Source: Candidatus Epulonipiscioides gigas
GTDB lineage: Bacteria > Bacillota > Clostridia > Lachnospirales > Cellulosilyticaceae
Direction: 5' to 3'
NCBI GenBank assembly: GCA_001983555.1
Contig: LJHE01000048.1
Location: forward strand, 1-33,437
DNA length: 33,437 nt
Below are positions 7,109 through 15,235 of the stretch, piece by piece. The translations under genes were made by a program, and so were the position numbers. The notes beneath the pieces were generated by a model, which saw nothing but the letters and a program-made list of their open reading frames with translations, had not been told where the DNA came from and did no database searches. The first letter of the stretch is position 1; each line of letters opens with the position of its first letter.

Positions 7109-8902
7109 ATGAAAACCATTGAAAAGCATTATGATTTTGTTGTAGTTGGCGGTGGAATGTCTGGAATTTGTGCTGCAATATCAGCGGCAAGAAATGGAGT
7201 AAAAACAGCTTTTGTACACGATCGTCCAGTTTTGGGTGGAAATGCAAGCTCTGAAGTCAGAGTTGGGGTAAATGGAGCAGGAAGAACCACCCCAGTTGCT
7301 TTTAAAAATGCTATTGAATCTGGTGTAATTCTCGAATTAATGTTAAGAAATAAAAAAGTTAATCCACAATATTCTTTTAATGTAATGGATAATGTATCTT
7401 GGGAAATGGTTATTGAAGAAAAAAATATTGACCTGTATCTTAATACTAGCATGCAAACAGCTCATGTAGAGAATAATAAAATTGTATCTATTGATGCATT
7501 TCAAAATACAACTTGGAAAACATTTAGACTATATGCAGATTTATTTGCTGATAATACTGGTGATGCAAACCTTGCTTATGAAAGTGGAGCAGATTGGACA
7601 ATGGGCAGGGAAGGCAAAGACGTTTATGGAGAAAGTCTTGCTCCTGATGTAAGTGATAATCACACAATGGGAAGTACTATTTTATATACTGCTCGTGATA
7701 CTGGAAAGCCTGTTAAATTTACTCGTCCTAGTTGGGCATATGAAATTACAGATGATATACTTGGTAGAAGAAATGTGCATGAAGTTTCAAATGGATATTG
7801 GTGGGTTGAAGTTGGAGGAGATGACTTAAACACTATCGAAAATGCTGAAGATATTAGAGATGAGCTATTAAAATATGCTTATGGTGCATTTGATTATGTA
7901 AAAAATAGTGGAAAATTTCCTCACGCAGAAAACTATGCTCTTGATTGGATTGGTTCTGTTCCTGGAAAAAGAGAATCTCGAAGAGTCTATGGAGATTATG
8001 TACTAAATCAAAATGACATAGATGCTGCTCGCATTTTTGATGATGCTGTAGCATATGGTGGATGGTCAATGGACGATCATACAATTGGTGGAATTAGAGC
8101 AAAATGGGAAGCTCATAAAAAAGGACATGGTTCTGTATGGAACCCTGTAGATGATTTATATACAATTCCTCATAGATGTATATATAGCAGAAATATTGAA
8201 AACTTATATGTTGGAGGTCGTTGTTTAAGCGTATCTCACATGGCTCTTAGCTCTACCAGAGTTATTGGAACATGTGCCGTTATCGGTCAAGCAATTGGAA
8301 CATCTGCCGCTATTGCTAAAAAATATGGTATTATGCCAAGACAAGTTAATGAGCATATCTCTGAATTACAACAATTGCTTTTAAAAGATGATGCTTTCTT
8401 ACCAGGTATTGAAACAAAAGATAGTGAAGACTTAATTTCAAATACTAAATGTACCATTACAGCTTCTAGTTATAAAGAAGGAGCAGAGCCACACAAAGCT
8501 AATGGAGCATATGCAAGACGTATTGAAGAGGAAGAAAATAAATGGATTTCTCAACCAATGAGTAAAGACGGAGAATGGTTACAAGTTCAATTTGATAAAC
8601 CAACTAAAATCAATGAAATCCTTTTAAGATTTGACCCTAACTTTAGCAAATATTTTGCAACACGAATTACTGATTCAAAGCGTAATAATGAAGAAATGCA
8701 AGCAGAACTTGTTAGAGATTATAAGATAGAACTTATAAAAGATTGTAAAGTTCTTAAAGAAATTTTAGTTGATGATAACTTTGTGCGTGTAAATCATCAT
8801 AAATTTGATAGTATTACTTGTGATACTGTAAAAATAATAGTGCTTAAAACGTATGGTGATGAAAGTGCAAGAATTGATGATATTCGTATTTATGCGCAAT
8901 AA
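7109..8902 (+). CDS. FAD-dependent oxidoreductase with discoidin-like C-terminus
   Basis: The 597-residue protein begins with a dinucleotide-binding fold: a hydrophobic strand, GGGMSG at 14-19, then AAISAARNGVKTAFVHDRPVLGGNASSEVR. This is the signature of the FAD_oxidored (PF12831-like) group found in many carbohydrate gene clusters. A second FAD contact region, NLYVGGRCLSVSHMALSSTRVIGTCAVIGQAIG, lies at about 370-405. From about residue 440 the sequence changes to a beta-rich F5/8-type (discoidin-like) domain (WLQVQFDKPTKINEILLRFD ... RIDDIRIYAQ), often sugar-binding. No signal peptide is present, so it works in the cytoplasm. The substrate is unknown; a glycan or sugar is inferred from the fucosidase next door. 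AAAAGGAG precedes the ATG. Confidence 0.8.
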   Translation: MKTIEKHYDFVVVGGGMSGICAAISAARNGVKTAFVHDRPVLGGNASSEVRVGVNGAGRTTPVAFKNAIESGVILELMLRNKKVNPQYSFNVMDNVSWEMVIEEKNIDLYLNTSMQTAHVENNKIVSIDAFQNTTWKTFRLYADLFADNTGDANLAYESGADWTMGREGKDVYGESLAPDVSDNHTMGSTILYTARDTGKPVKFTRPSWAYEITDDILGRRNVHEVSNGYWWVEVGGDDLNTIENAEDIRDELLKYAYGAFDYVKNSGKFPHAENYALDWIGSVPGKRESRRVYGDYVLNQNDIDAARIFDDAVAYGGWSMDDHTIGGIRAKWEAHKKGHGSVWNPVDDLYTIPHRCIYSRNIENLYVGGRCLSVSHMALSSTRVIGTCAVIGQAIGTSAAIAKKYGIMPRQVNEHISELQQLLLKDDAFLPGIETKDSEDLISNTKCTITASSYKEGAEPHKANGAYARRIEEEENKWISQPMSKDGEWLQVQFDKPTKINEILLRFDPNFSKYFATRITDSKRNNEEMQAELVRDYKIELIKDCKVLKEILVDDNFVRVNHHKFDSITCDTVKIIVLKTYGDESARIDDIRIYAQ

Positions 8903-8974
8903 TTTAAAGTATATTCAAAATTTTTATTAATTTTTTAATTTTTACCTTGTAAAATTTATTGTAATGAGTTATTA

Positions 8975-8980
8975 TATAAT
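8975..8980 (+). promoter_or_regulatory. Possible -10 upstream of the fucosidase
   Basis: A consensus TATAAT lies 40 bases upstream of the fucosidase start, in the 118-base gap after the oxidoreductase gene. No well-spaced -35 was found and no terminator hairpin separates the two genes, so this may be an internal promoter within an operon. Confidence 0.35.
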
Positions 8981-9020
8981 CGGCAATTTAATTTGTACAT
9001 TTTTTTAAAAGGAGACTGTT

Positions 9021-10562
9021 ATGAATCAATATTACCAAAACATGAAAAACTATCTTAAAACGATAGATGAAGTAATCGCAAAAGGTCCTTATAAGGATGA
9101 TTGGGCATCACTTGCAAATCATAAGGTACCAGATTGGTATAGAGATGCAAAATTTGGTATTTTTATCCATTGGGGAGTATATGCTGTTCCTGCGTATGGA
9201 AGTGAATGGTATGCTCGTTTTGTTTATAAAAAAGATGCTCTAAGACGTGGTTTAAATATATTTGACCACCATGTAGAAAAGTATGGTCCTCATAAAGACT
9301 TTGGTTACAGAGATTTTGTACCAATGTTTAAAGCTGAAAATTTTGATGCTGCAGAATGGGCTGAACTTTTTAAAGAGGCTGGAGCAAAATTTGTTATGCC
9401 AGTTGCAGAGCATCATGACGGTTTCCAAATGTACGATAGTGACTTATCTGAATGGTGTTCTACTAAAAAAGGACCAATGAAAGATATAGTTGGATTATTA
9501 AAGCAAGAATGCGAAAAACGTGGTATTATTCTTACAACATCTTCTCATAGAGTTGAACATTACTGGTTTATGTGCGGTGGTCGTGAATTTGATAGTGATT
9601 TCCAAAAATATTTAGATAAAGATGGTAACTTTGAATATGGAGATATGTATTGGCCATCATATCCTGAGCCATTTGCAGCAAAATCAGCAGACGCAACAAC
9701 TGATCAGGGTTCAATACATGTTGAAGGCATAGACCCAATTTTTATGGAAGACTGGCTTGTTAGAACTTGTGAGCTAGCAGATAAATATCAACCACAAATT
9801 ATGTATTTTGACTGGTGGATACAAATTGCGCCAATGAAACCATACCTTAAAAAATTTGCAGCATACTACTACAACCGTGCAGTGGAATGGGGTAAAGAAG
9901 TTACAATTAACTACAAAAATGACGCATTCCAACACACTAGTGCTGTTAGAGATATAGAAAGAGGTCAACTGGCTGATGTTTCTCCATTCTTCTGGCAAAA
10001 TGACACATCAGTTGCTAAAAATTCTTGGTGCTATACTGAAAATAACGACTATAAGCAATCATTTGAAGTAATTTGTGACCTTGTAGATGTTGTTTCTAAA
10101 AATGGGTCTCTTCTTCTAAATGTTGGGCCAAAAGCAGATGGAACAATTCCAGAGCAAGATAAGAAAATTCTTCAAGATGTTGGAGCATGGCTAAAAGTTA
10201 ATGGTGAAGGAATTTATAGCTCATATCCATTTAGAAAATATGGTGAAGGTCCAATCATTACTGAAGAAGGTCACTTCACAGATACTAAGAGAAAATCTTT
10301 TACAACTGAAGACTTTAGATTTACCTATAAGCCAAATGCACTATATATCTTTGCTATGAAATGGCCTGAAGATGGTGTATTAAAAATTAAAACTCTAGGC
10401 TCAAAAGTAAAAAAATTCAATGCAGATATTTTAAAAGCTGAAGTTTTAGGTTGTGATAAGCCTTGTGAATTTATTGAATGTTCTGACCATTTAACAATTA
10501 TCTCAAAACATCACGCTACAAATCCTAACTTGCCAGTATGTATTAAACTTACTATTGACTAG
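9021..10562 (+). CDS. GH29 alpha-L-fucosidase, cytoplasmic
   Basis: The 513-residue enzyme should release alpha-linked L-fucose from oligosaccharides by a retaining mechanism. The (beta/alpha)8 domain shows GIFIHWGVYAVPAYGSEWYAR (H50, W51), AEHHDGFQMYDS (H131-H132) and the nucleophile D264 in MYFDWW, all typical of GH29. The LLNVGPKADGTIPEQ segment near 365-380 closes the catalytic domain, and a C-terminal beta-sandwich follows. There is no signal peptide, so its substrates must be imported short fucosides. It lies downstream of the FAD oxidoreductase, probably in one unit. The acid/base residue cannot be assigned by eye. AAAAGGAGA precedes the ATG by six bases. Confidence 0.92.
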   Translation: MNQYYQNMKNYLKTIDEVIAKGPYKDDWASLANHKVPDWYRDAKFGIFIHWGVYAVPAYGSEWYARFVYKKDALRRGLNIFDHHVEKYGPHKDFGYRDFVPMFKAENFDAAEWAELFKEAGAKFVMPVAEHHDGFQMYDSDLSEWCSTKKGPMKDIVGLLKQECEKRGIILTTSSHRVEHYWFMCGGREFDSDFQKYLDKDGNFEYGDMYWPSYPEPFAAKSADATTDQGSIHVEGIDPIFMEDWLVRTCELADKYQPQIMYFDWWIQIAPMKPYLKKFAAYYYNRAVEWGKEVTINYKNDAFQHTSAVRDIERGQLADVSPFFWQNDTSVAKNSWCYTENNDYKQSFEVICDLVDVVSKNGSLLLNVGPKADGTIPEQDKKILQDVGAWLKVNGEGIYSSYPFRKYGEGPIITEEGHFTDTKRKSFTTEDFRFTYKPNALYIFAMKWPEDGVLKIKTLGSKVKKFNADILKAEVLGCDKPCEFIECSDHLTIISKHHATNPNLPVCIKLTID

Positions 10563-10585
10563 TAAATAATTTATCAAAATTTTAA

Positions 10586-10621
10586 AAGGAGCTACATTAG
10601 ATTTTGTCTAATTAGCTCCTT
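10586..10621 (-). terminator. Terminator between fucosidase and htrA
   Basis: AAGGAGCTACATTAGA (10586-10601) and TCTAATTAGCTCCTT (10607-10621) form a long stem with one bulged position and a five-base loop. The minus strand continues into TTTT, so it best fits the end of htrA. Being symmetric, it may also stop fucosidase transcripts. Confidence 0.75.
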
Positions 10622-10630
10622 CATAATATA

Positions 10631-11950
10631 TTACCATCCAAATGGAAATAATTGATATGGTATTTGTTGCTCTGGCATTTGCTGACTTGGATTTGGATTT
10701 TGATTTTGTTGTGGCATTTCGTTTGTAATTGCTGATTGTTGTAATTCTGTAAGAGTTAAATTTAAATCCAAATTTTGACCAGCTCGAGATACTCTTACTA
10801 CTACTTGATCACCAACTCTTTTAGGTGCGAGCAATGTTCTTAATTCTTCCATCGTTGTTATTTTAGTATTATCAAATTCTAAAATAATATCATTTGCTTT
10901 AATTCCTCCAATATCTGCAGCACTTCCTGGTACGACACTTTCAACAAATACTCCAACAGGAAATTCAAATTGAACAATGTCTTGTGTCATTGTAGCTCCT
11001 GTAATTCCAAGAGATGGACGAATTATACGACCAGTTTCCAAAAGCTCATCCACAATTAATTTTACATCATTAATCGGGATTGCAAATCCCATTCCTTCAA
11101 CTGTGTTGTCAACGAGCTTAATAGTATTTATCCCTATTACTTCTCCACTCGGACCTATTAAAGCTCCACCACTATTTCCAGGATTTATAGCAGCATCAGT
11201 TTGAATTAACTTCATTTCACTTTCAGAACTTACATCTAGTGTTCTGTTTATAGCACTTATAATCCCTGCTGTAACTGTATTATTGTAAGCTTCATCAAGA
11301 GGTGTTCCTATTGCTATTGCAAGGTCACCCACTCGCAGAGCATCACTATTCCCAAGCGGAGCTACTGATATTTTACCAATTAATTCTAGTGGTAAATCAT
11401 CCTTATTTACTCCAACTATTGCAATATCAGTTAATGTATCCTTTCCTATAATATGAGCATTTACCTTTGAGTTTCCTAAAAATGTTACTGTAAGAGTCTC
11501 TGCTCCATCAACAACATGAGCATTACTTATAATGTATATTTTCTCATCATCCTCATAAAATATTACTCCTGAACCAAGTCCTGAAGCTTGGAATTCAGCT
11601 ATTCTATATTGTATTGTTTGATTGTTTATAATGGATACAATAGAAGGTCCAACATTCTCTGCTATTTGAGTTATTGTATTTGGTTTTGCTATAATTGTAG
11701 AAACTGGTGTTATATTAATTTCTCTATCAACTGCTTCTTGAAATAATGGCAATTGTTCTTGAGGTTTTTGCCTTTCTAAATATTCATTTATTAATGCATA
11801 AGAACCACCTGCTACAGAACCAGTAATTAAACTAAATATAATCATACCTGTAACAAATTTTAAAAAACTAGAACTTTTATTTTGTTCTTTGGAATTACCA
11901 TACATGTCTTCATGTTCTTCGTAGTTATTATTTTCATCATTATTTATCAT
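10631..11950 (-). CDS. htrA: Membrane-anchored HtrA/DegP-type serine protease
   Basis: The 439-residue protein is a quality-control protease acting outside the membrane. An acidic Asn/Glu-rich cytoplasmic tail precedes one transmembrane helix at about 29-55. The trypsin-like domain carries the full triad: H145 (SNAHVVDG), D175 (TLTDIAIVG) and S260 (INPGNSGG). One PDZ domain follows at about 315-405 (GVFVESVVPGSAADIGGIKANDIILEFDN). The C-terminus is an odd Gln/Pro/Asn-rich tail ending in YQLFPFGW. The AGGAG lies 13 bases from the ATG, longer than usual. The gene stands alone, divergent from adhE. Confidence 0.92.
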   Translation of the reverse strand: MINNDENNNYEEHEDMYGNSKEQNKSSSFLKFVTGMIIFSLITGSVAGGSYALINEYLERQKPQEQLPLFQEAVDREINITPVSTIIAKPNTITQIAENVGPSIVSIINNQTIQYRIAEFQASGLGSGVIFYEDDEKIYIISNAHVVDGAETLTVTFLGNSKVNAHIIGKDTLTDIAIVGVNKDDLPLELIGKISVAPLGNSDALRVGDLAIAIGTPLDEAYNNTVTAGIISAINRTLDVSSESEMKLIQTDAAINPGNSGGALIGPSGEVIGINTIKLVDNTVEGMGFAIPINDVKLIVDELLETGRIIRPSLGITGATMTQDIVQFEFPVGVFVESVVPGSAADIGGIKANDIILEFDNTKITTMEELRTLLAPKRVGDQVVVRVSRAGQNLDLNLTLTELQQSAITNEMPQQNQNPNPSQQMPEQQIPYQLFPFGW

Positions 11951-12310
11951 TTAAATTTATTTTCTCCTTTTTAAAATTATTATAATTAAAGTATATCCAA
12001 AAAATGTGAAAAATATATGTTGTCAAAATATATTTATATTATATAATAAAATTTAACTTTCAAATAAATATATACGACAAATTCATCTTTATTTCGAGCA
12101 TTTAATTAAAAACAGGATATATATGTATGCATAACAAAAAACTTATCTAAAATTATCCATCCCCTTTTTGTTAATTTATTTTTTATTTTACAAAATCTTC
12201 TACCTCATAACTAATTTATAATAATATAGTAGGATAAAATAGGATTGAATGGAAAAAATATTTATATATTTAGCTCTACCAAATATCAGGCAATGACTTT
12301 AACATGCACT
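11951..12310. other. Gene-free htrA-adhE intergenic region, left part
   Basis: About 360 bases without a credible coding frame. It holds the htrA leader, a plus-strand promoter candidate at 12020-12047, and AT-rich sequence with no recognised repeat up to the mini-element at 12311. A short TTGACAA (minus strand) overlaps the plus-strand -35, so two promoters may face each other there. Confidence 0.5.
12020..12047 (+). promoter_or_regulatory. Candidate distal promoter toward adhE
   Basis: TTGTCA at 12020-12025, a 16-base spacer and TATAAT at 12042-12047. If used for adhE, the leader would be about 500 nt and would contain the whole IS605-like mini-element. Confidence 0.45.
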
Positions 12311-12513
12311 TAGCAAGAATTCTCACACCTCTATAGGTGGCGACATGAATTGGTAAAATCTCTTGACTTTATATTAGCTATATAAAAATAAGCATTTATT
12401 ATGCAGATAATTTTTTGTTCAGGGTCTGAACGACCCGTAGAGCTTGCTAAATTACTGAACATTGGTTCGGCTTACGCAAGAAGCCCACACTTCTATAAGT
12501 GGGGGTAGTTCAC
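12311..12513 (+). mobile_element. Miniature IS605-type element lacking tnpA and tnpB
   Basis: The left 56 bases (12311-12366) match 33218-33273 at 50 of 56 positions, including the hairpin CACCT-CTAT-AGGTG and the ATGAATTG(A/G)TAAAAT segment. The right end is a hairpin (12484-12505) followed by GTAGTTCAC, which I recognise as the usual 3' end of clostridial TnpB-bearing IS605-type elements. The ~100 bases in between have no room for a transposase, so this is an internally deleted, non-autonomous copy that would need TnpA from elsewhere to move. It ends 48 bases before the adhE start codon. Confidence 0.65.
12417..12513 (+). ncRNA. TnpB omega-RNA-like right-end structure
   Basis: Three nested structural units can be read. 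First, GTTCA-GGGTC-TGAAC-GACCC (12417-12436) offers two overlapping 5-bp stems. Second, CTTGC (12443-12447) pairs with GCAAG (12476-12480) around an inner hairpin CTGAAC-ATTG-GTTCGG (12455-12470). Third, the terminal hairpin CCCACACTT/AAGTGGGGG (12484-12505) precedes GTAGTTCAC. In TnpB systems this right-end RNA is the scaffold, and the guide is the host sequence immediately 3' of the element. No tnpB is present in this window, so any function would depend on a protein encoded elsewhere. Confidence 0.5.
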
Positions 12514-12561
12514 TATTTAGCATTTATGATTTTACTAATTTTAATCAAGGAGGATTTTTTA

Positions 12562-15165
12562 ATGTCAGAAATAAAAACTGAAGTAACTCTCTCTCCAGAA
12601 GCTATGGTAGATACTCTTGCAAAAAAAGCAGAGGTAGCATTAGAAGAATTTTTAAAGCTTGATCAAGAACAAATAGATATTATAGTTAGAGCTATGTCTC
12701 TTGCGGGTCTTACTGCTCAAATGAAATTAGCTCGTATGGCTATTGAAGAAACAGGTCGTGGGATTTTTGAAGATAAAGTTACAAAAAATATTTTTGCAAC
12801 TGAATATATTTATAATAATATTAAAAATCTTAAAACTGTTGGAATTATTAATAACAATGAGAACGAGGGGTACTTTGAAGTTGCTGAACCTGTAGGAATA
12901 GTTGCAGGTGTAACTCCTGTTACAAATCCTACTTCTACAACAATGTTTAAAGCAATTATTGCTGTAAAATCAAGAAATCCAATAATTTTTGGTTTCCATC
13001 CATCGGCGCAAAAATGTTCTACTGAAGCAGCTAGAATTCTTCGTGATGCTGCAGTTGCTGCGGGTGCTCCAAAAAATTGTATTCAATGGATTGAAGTTCC
13101 TTCATTAGAAGCTACAAGTGCACTTATGAATCACCCAAGTGTAGCTATGGTTCTTGCAACAGGTGGTGGAGCTATGGTTAAAGCTGCTTATTCAACTGGA
13201 AAACCAGCTCTTGGTGTTGGACCTGGTAACGTGCCTTGCTTTATTGAAAAATCTGCAAACTTAGGGCAAGCGCTTACAGACCTTATACTATCAAAATCAT
13301 TTGACAATGGTATGATTTGTGCCTCTGAGCAAGCAGCTATTATAGAAGCACCTATATATGATGAAGCTATTGCATTTATGAAAACACAAGGTTGTTATTT
13401 CGCAACTCCAGAAGAAGTTAAGAAACTTGAACCAATTGTAATTAACCCTGAAAAACAAATGGTTAATGCAGCCATCGTTGGAAAATATCCATACGAAATT
13501 GCAGCTCTTGCAGGTATTACAATTCCAGAAGATACAAAAGTTTTATGTTGTGAAATTCCAGATATTGGAGCACAATATCCTCTTTCACGTGAAAAACTTT
13601 CTCCTGTTTTGGCAGTTGTTAAAGCTAAAGATGCAACAGATGGTATTAATAAAGCTGAAAAAATGCTTGAACTTGGTGGATTAGGACACTCTGCTGTTAT
13701 CCATTCTACAAATAAAGATATTATTAAGCAATTTGGATTAAAAATGAAAGCTGGTCGTGTTCTTGTAAATGCTCCATCAGCTCATGGTGGAATAGGAGAC
13801 ATTTATAATGCAATAACTCCATCTCTAACTCTTGGTTGTGGTTCTTATGGTAAAAACTCAACAAGCTCAAACGTTTCAACAATTAACTTAATTAATATCA
13901 AAAAGGTGGCGAGTAGACAATTGAATTTACAATGGTTTAAAATTCCAAGCAAAATTTATTTCCAACCTGGATGTATAAGTTATTTATCTAAAATGGAAAA
14001 CATCAAACGTGTTTTAATTATCACTGATCCTATGATGGTTCAACTTGGATATGTTGATAAACTTGTATATCAACTTAACAAAAACCTAAATAATTGTATA
14101 ATTGAAATATTTAGCGAAGTTGAGCCTGACCCAGACCTTGTAACAGTAAAAAAAGGTACTGAGGTTATGAACCAATTTAATCCTGATACAATTATTGCTC
14201 TTGGTGGGGGTTCTCCAATTGATGCTGGTAAAGCTATGTGGCTATTTTATGAAGCACCAGAAGCAGATTTTATTGGAATGGCGCAAAAATTCTTAGATAT
14301 TAGAAAACGTGTCTATACTTTCCCTAAAGTTGGTAGAAAAGCTAAATTTGTTGCTGTTCCTACAACATCAGGAACAGGTTCTGAGGTTACTTCATTTGCC
14401 GTTATCTCTGATAGAGCAACTAATATGAAATATCCTTTAGCAGACTATGAGCTAACACCAGATGTTGCAATTGTTGATCCTAACTTTGTATTATCACTTC
14501 CAGCTGCTGTTGTTGCTCCAACTGGTATGGACGTTTTAACTCATGCAATTGAAGCTTATGTTTCAATTATGGCTTCAGATTATACAGACGGACTTGCGAT
14601 TAAAGCTATTCAATTAATATTTGAATATCTTCCAAAATCGTATAAAAATGGAGCTAGTGACCCTCTTGCCAAAGAAAAAGTTCATAATGCATCTTGTATT
14701 GCAGGTATGGCGTTTACAAATGCTTTTCTTGGTTTAAATCACTCAATTGCACACAAACTTGGCGGAGAATTCCACTTACCACACGGTCTTGCAAATGCAA
14801 TTCTTCTTCCTTATATAATTGAGTATAATGGTGTAACAACTCCATCTAAACTTACAAGCTTCCCTAAATATGAGAAATATATTGCAGCAGACAGATATGC
14901 AGAAATTGCAAGAGCTCTTGGACTTCCAAGTTCAACTCCAGAAGAAGGTGTTAAATCTTTAGCCGCTGCAGTTCGTGACCTTAATAAATCACTTAATATT
15001 AAAGCAACATTTAAAGAATGTAATGTAGATGAAACTGCGTATAACAATGCTATTGAAGATCTTGCTTACAAAGCATTTGAAGACCAATGTACAACTGCAA
15101 ATCCAAGACTTCCAAAAGTTAAAGAAATTCAAGAAATTCTTAGACTAGCTTACTATGGAAAATAG
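12562..15165 (+). CDS. adhE: Bifunctional acetaldehyde/alcohol dehydrogenase AdhE
   Basis: The 867-residue fused enzyme reduces acetyl-CoA to acetaldehyde and then ethanol, reoxidising two NADH in fermentation; the family assembles into spirosomes. The N-terminal CoA-acylating aldehyde dehydrogenase domain (about 1-440) carries the catalytic C253 in SFDNGMICASEQA and the GVGPGNVPCFIE segment. After a linker, the iron-dependent alcohol dehydrogenase shows GGGSPIDAGKAMW, PTTSGTGSEVT and the metal-binding histidines in THAIEAYVS and HSIAHKLGGEFHLPHG. The start at 12562 follows AAGGAGG by nine bases. An upstream in-frame GTG at 12499 is rejected because it lies in the mobile-element hairpin. The gene is complete and ends at a strong terminator. 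Confidence 0.97.
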   Translation: MSEIKTEVTLSPEAMVDTLAKKAEVALEEFLKLDQEQIDIIVRAMSLAGLTAQMKLARMAIEETGRGIFEDKVTKNIFATEYIYNNIKNLKTVGIINNNENEGYFEVAEPVGIVAGVTPVTNPTSTTMFKAIIAVKSRNPIIFGFHPSAQKCSTEAARILRDAAVAAGAPKNCIQWIEVPSLEATSALMNHPSVAMVLATGGGAMVKAAYSTGKPALGVGPGNVPCFIEKSANLGQALTDLILSKSFDNGMICASEQAAIIEAPIYDEAIAFMKTQGCYFATPEEVKKLEPIVINPEKQMVNAAIVGKYPYEIAALAGITIPEDTKVLCCEIPDIGAQYPLSREKLSPVLAVVKAKDATDGINKAEKMLELGGLGHSAVIHSTNKDIIKQFGLKMKAGRVLVNAPSAHGGIGDIYNAITPSLTLGCGSYGKNSTSSNVSTINLINIKKVASRQLNLQWFKIPSKIYFQPGCISYLSKMENIKRVLIITDPMMVQLGYVDKLVYQLNKNLNNCIIEIFSEVEPDPDLVTVKKGTEVMNQFNPDTIIALGGGSPIDAGKAMWLFYEAPEADFIGMAQKFLDIRKRVYTFPKVGRKAKFVAVPTTSGTGSEVTSFAVISDRATNMKYPLADYELTPDVAIVDPNFVLSLPAAVVAPTGMDVLTHAIEAYVSIMASDYTDGLAIKAIQLIFEYLPKSYKNGASDPLAKEKVHNASCIAGMAFTNAFLGLNHSIAHKLGGEFHLPHGLANAILLPYIIEYNGVTTPSKLTSFPKYEKYIAADRYAEIARALGLPSSTPEEGVKSLAAAVRDLNKSLNIKATFKECNVDETAYNNAIEDLAYKAFEDQCTTANPRLPKVKEIQEILRLAYYGK

Positions 15166-15210
15166 TCAAATTTCCTTATAAAGTGGTCTTAAATGTTATA
15201 AAAGTTATAA

Positions 15211-15235
15211 AAAAAGCGACGTCAAGTCGCTTTTT
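15211..15235. terminator. Bidirectional terminator of adhE and spoIIQ
   Basis: AAAAAGCGAC and GTCGCTTTTT form a perfect 10-bp stem around GTCAA, with A and T runs on both sides. The converging genes share it, and the spoIIQ stop codon overlaps its right arm. Confidence 0.9.

Noticed and set aside
12168-12194. Rex operator upstream of adhE
   Set aside because: TTGTTAAT is present, but the facing half (TTTTACAAA) is degenerate and at the wrong spacing for the usual TTGTTAA-N4-TTAACAA palindrome.
12305-12513. CRISPR-like or IscB-associated element
   Set aside because: There is no repeat-spacer periodicity, and the right end matches TnpB-type IS605 elements rather than an RNA placed upstream of an iscB gene; no HNH gene is present.
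12499-12561. N-terminal 21-residue extension of AdhE from an in-frame GTG
   Set aside because: The codon lies in the right-end hairpin of the mini-element and has no proper ribosome binding site, while the ATG at 12562 follows AAGGAGG.
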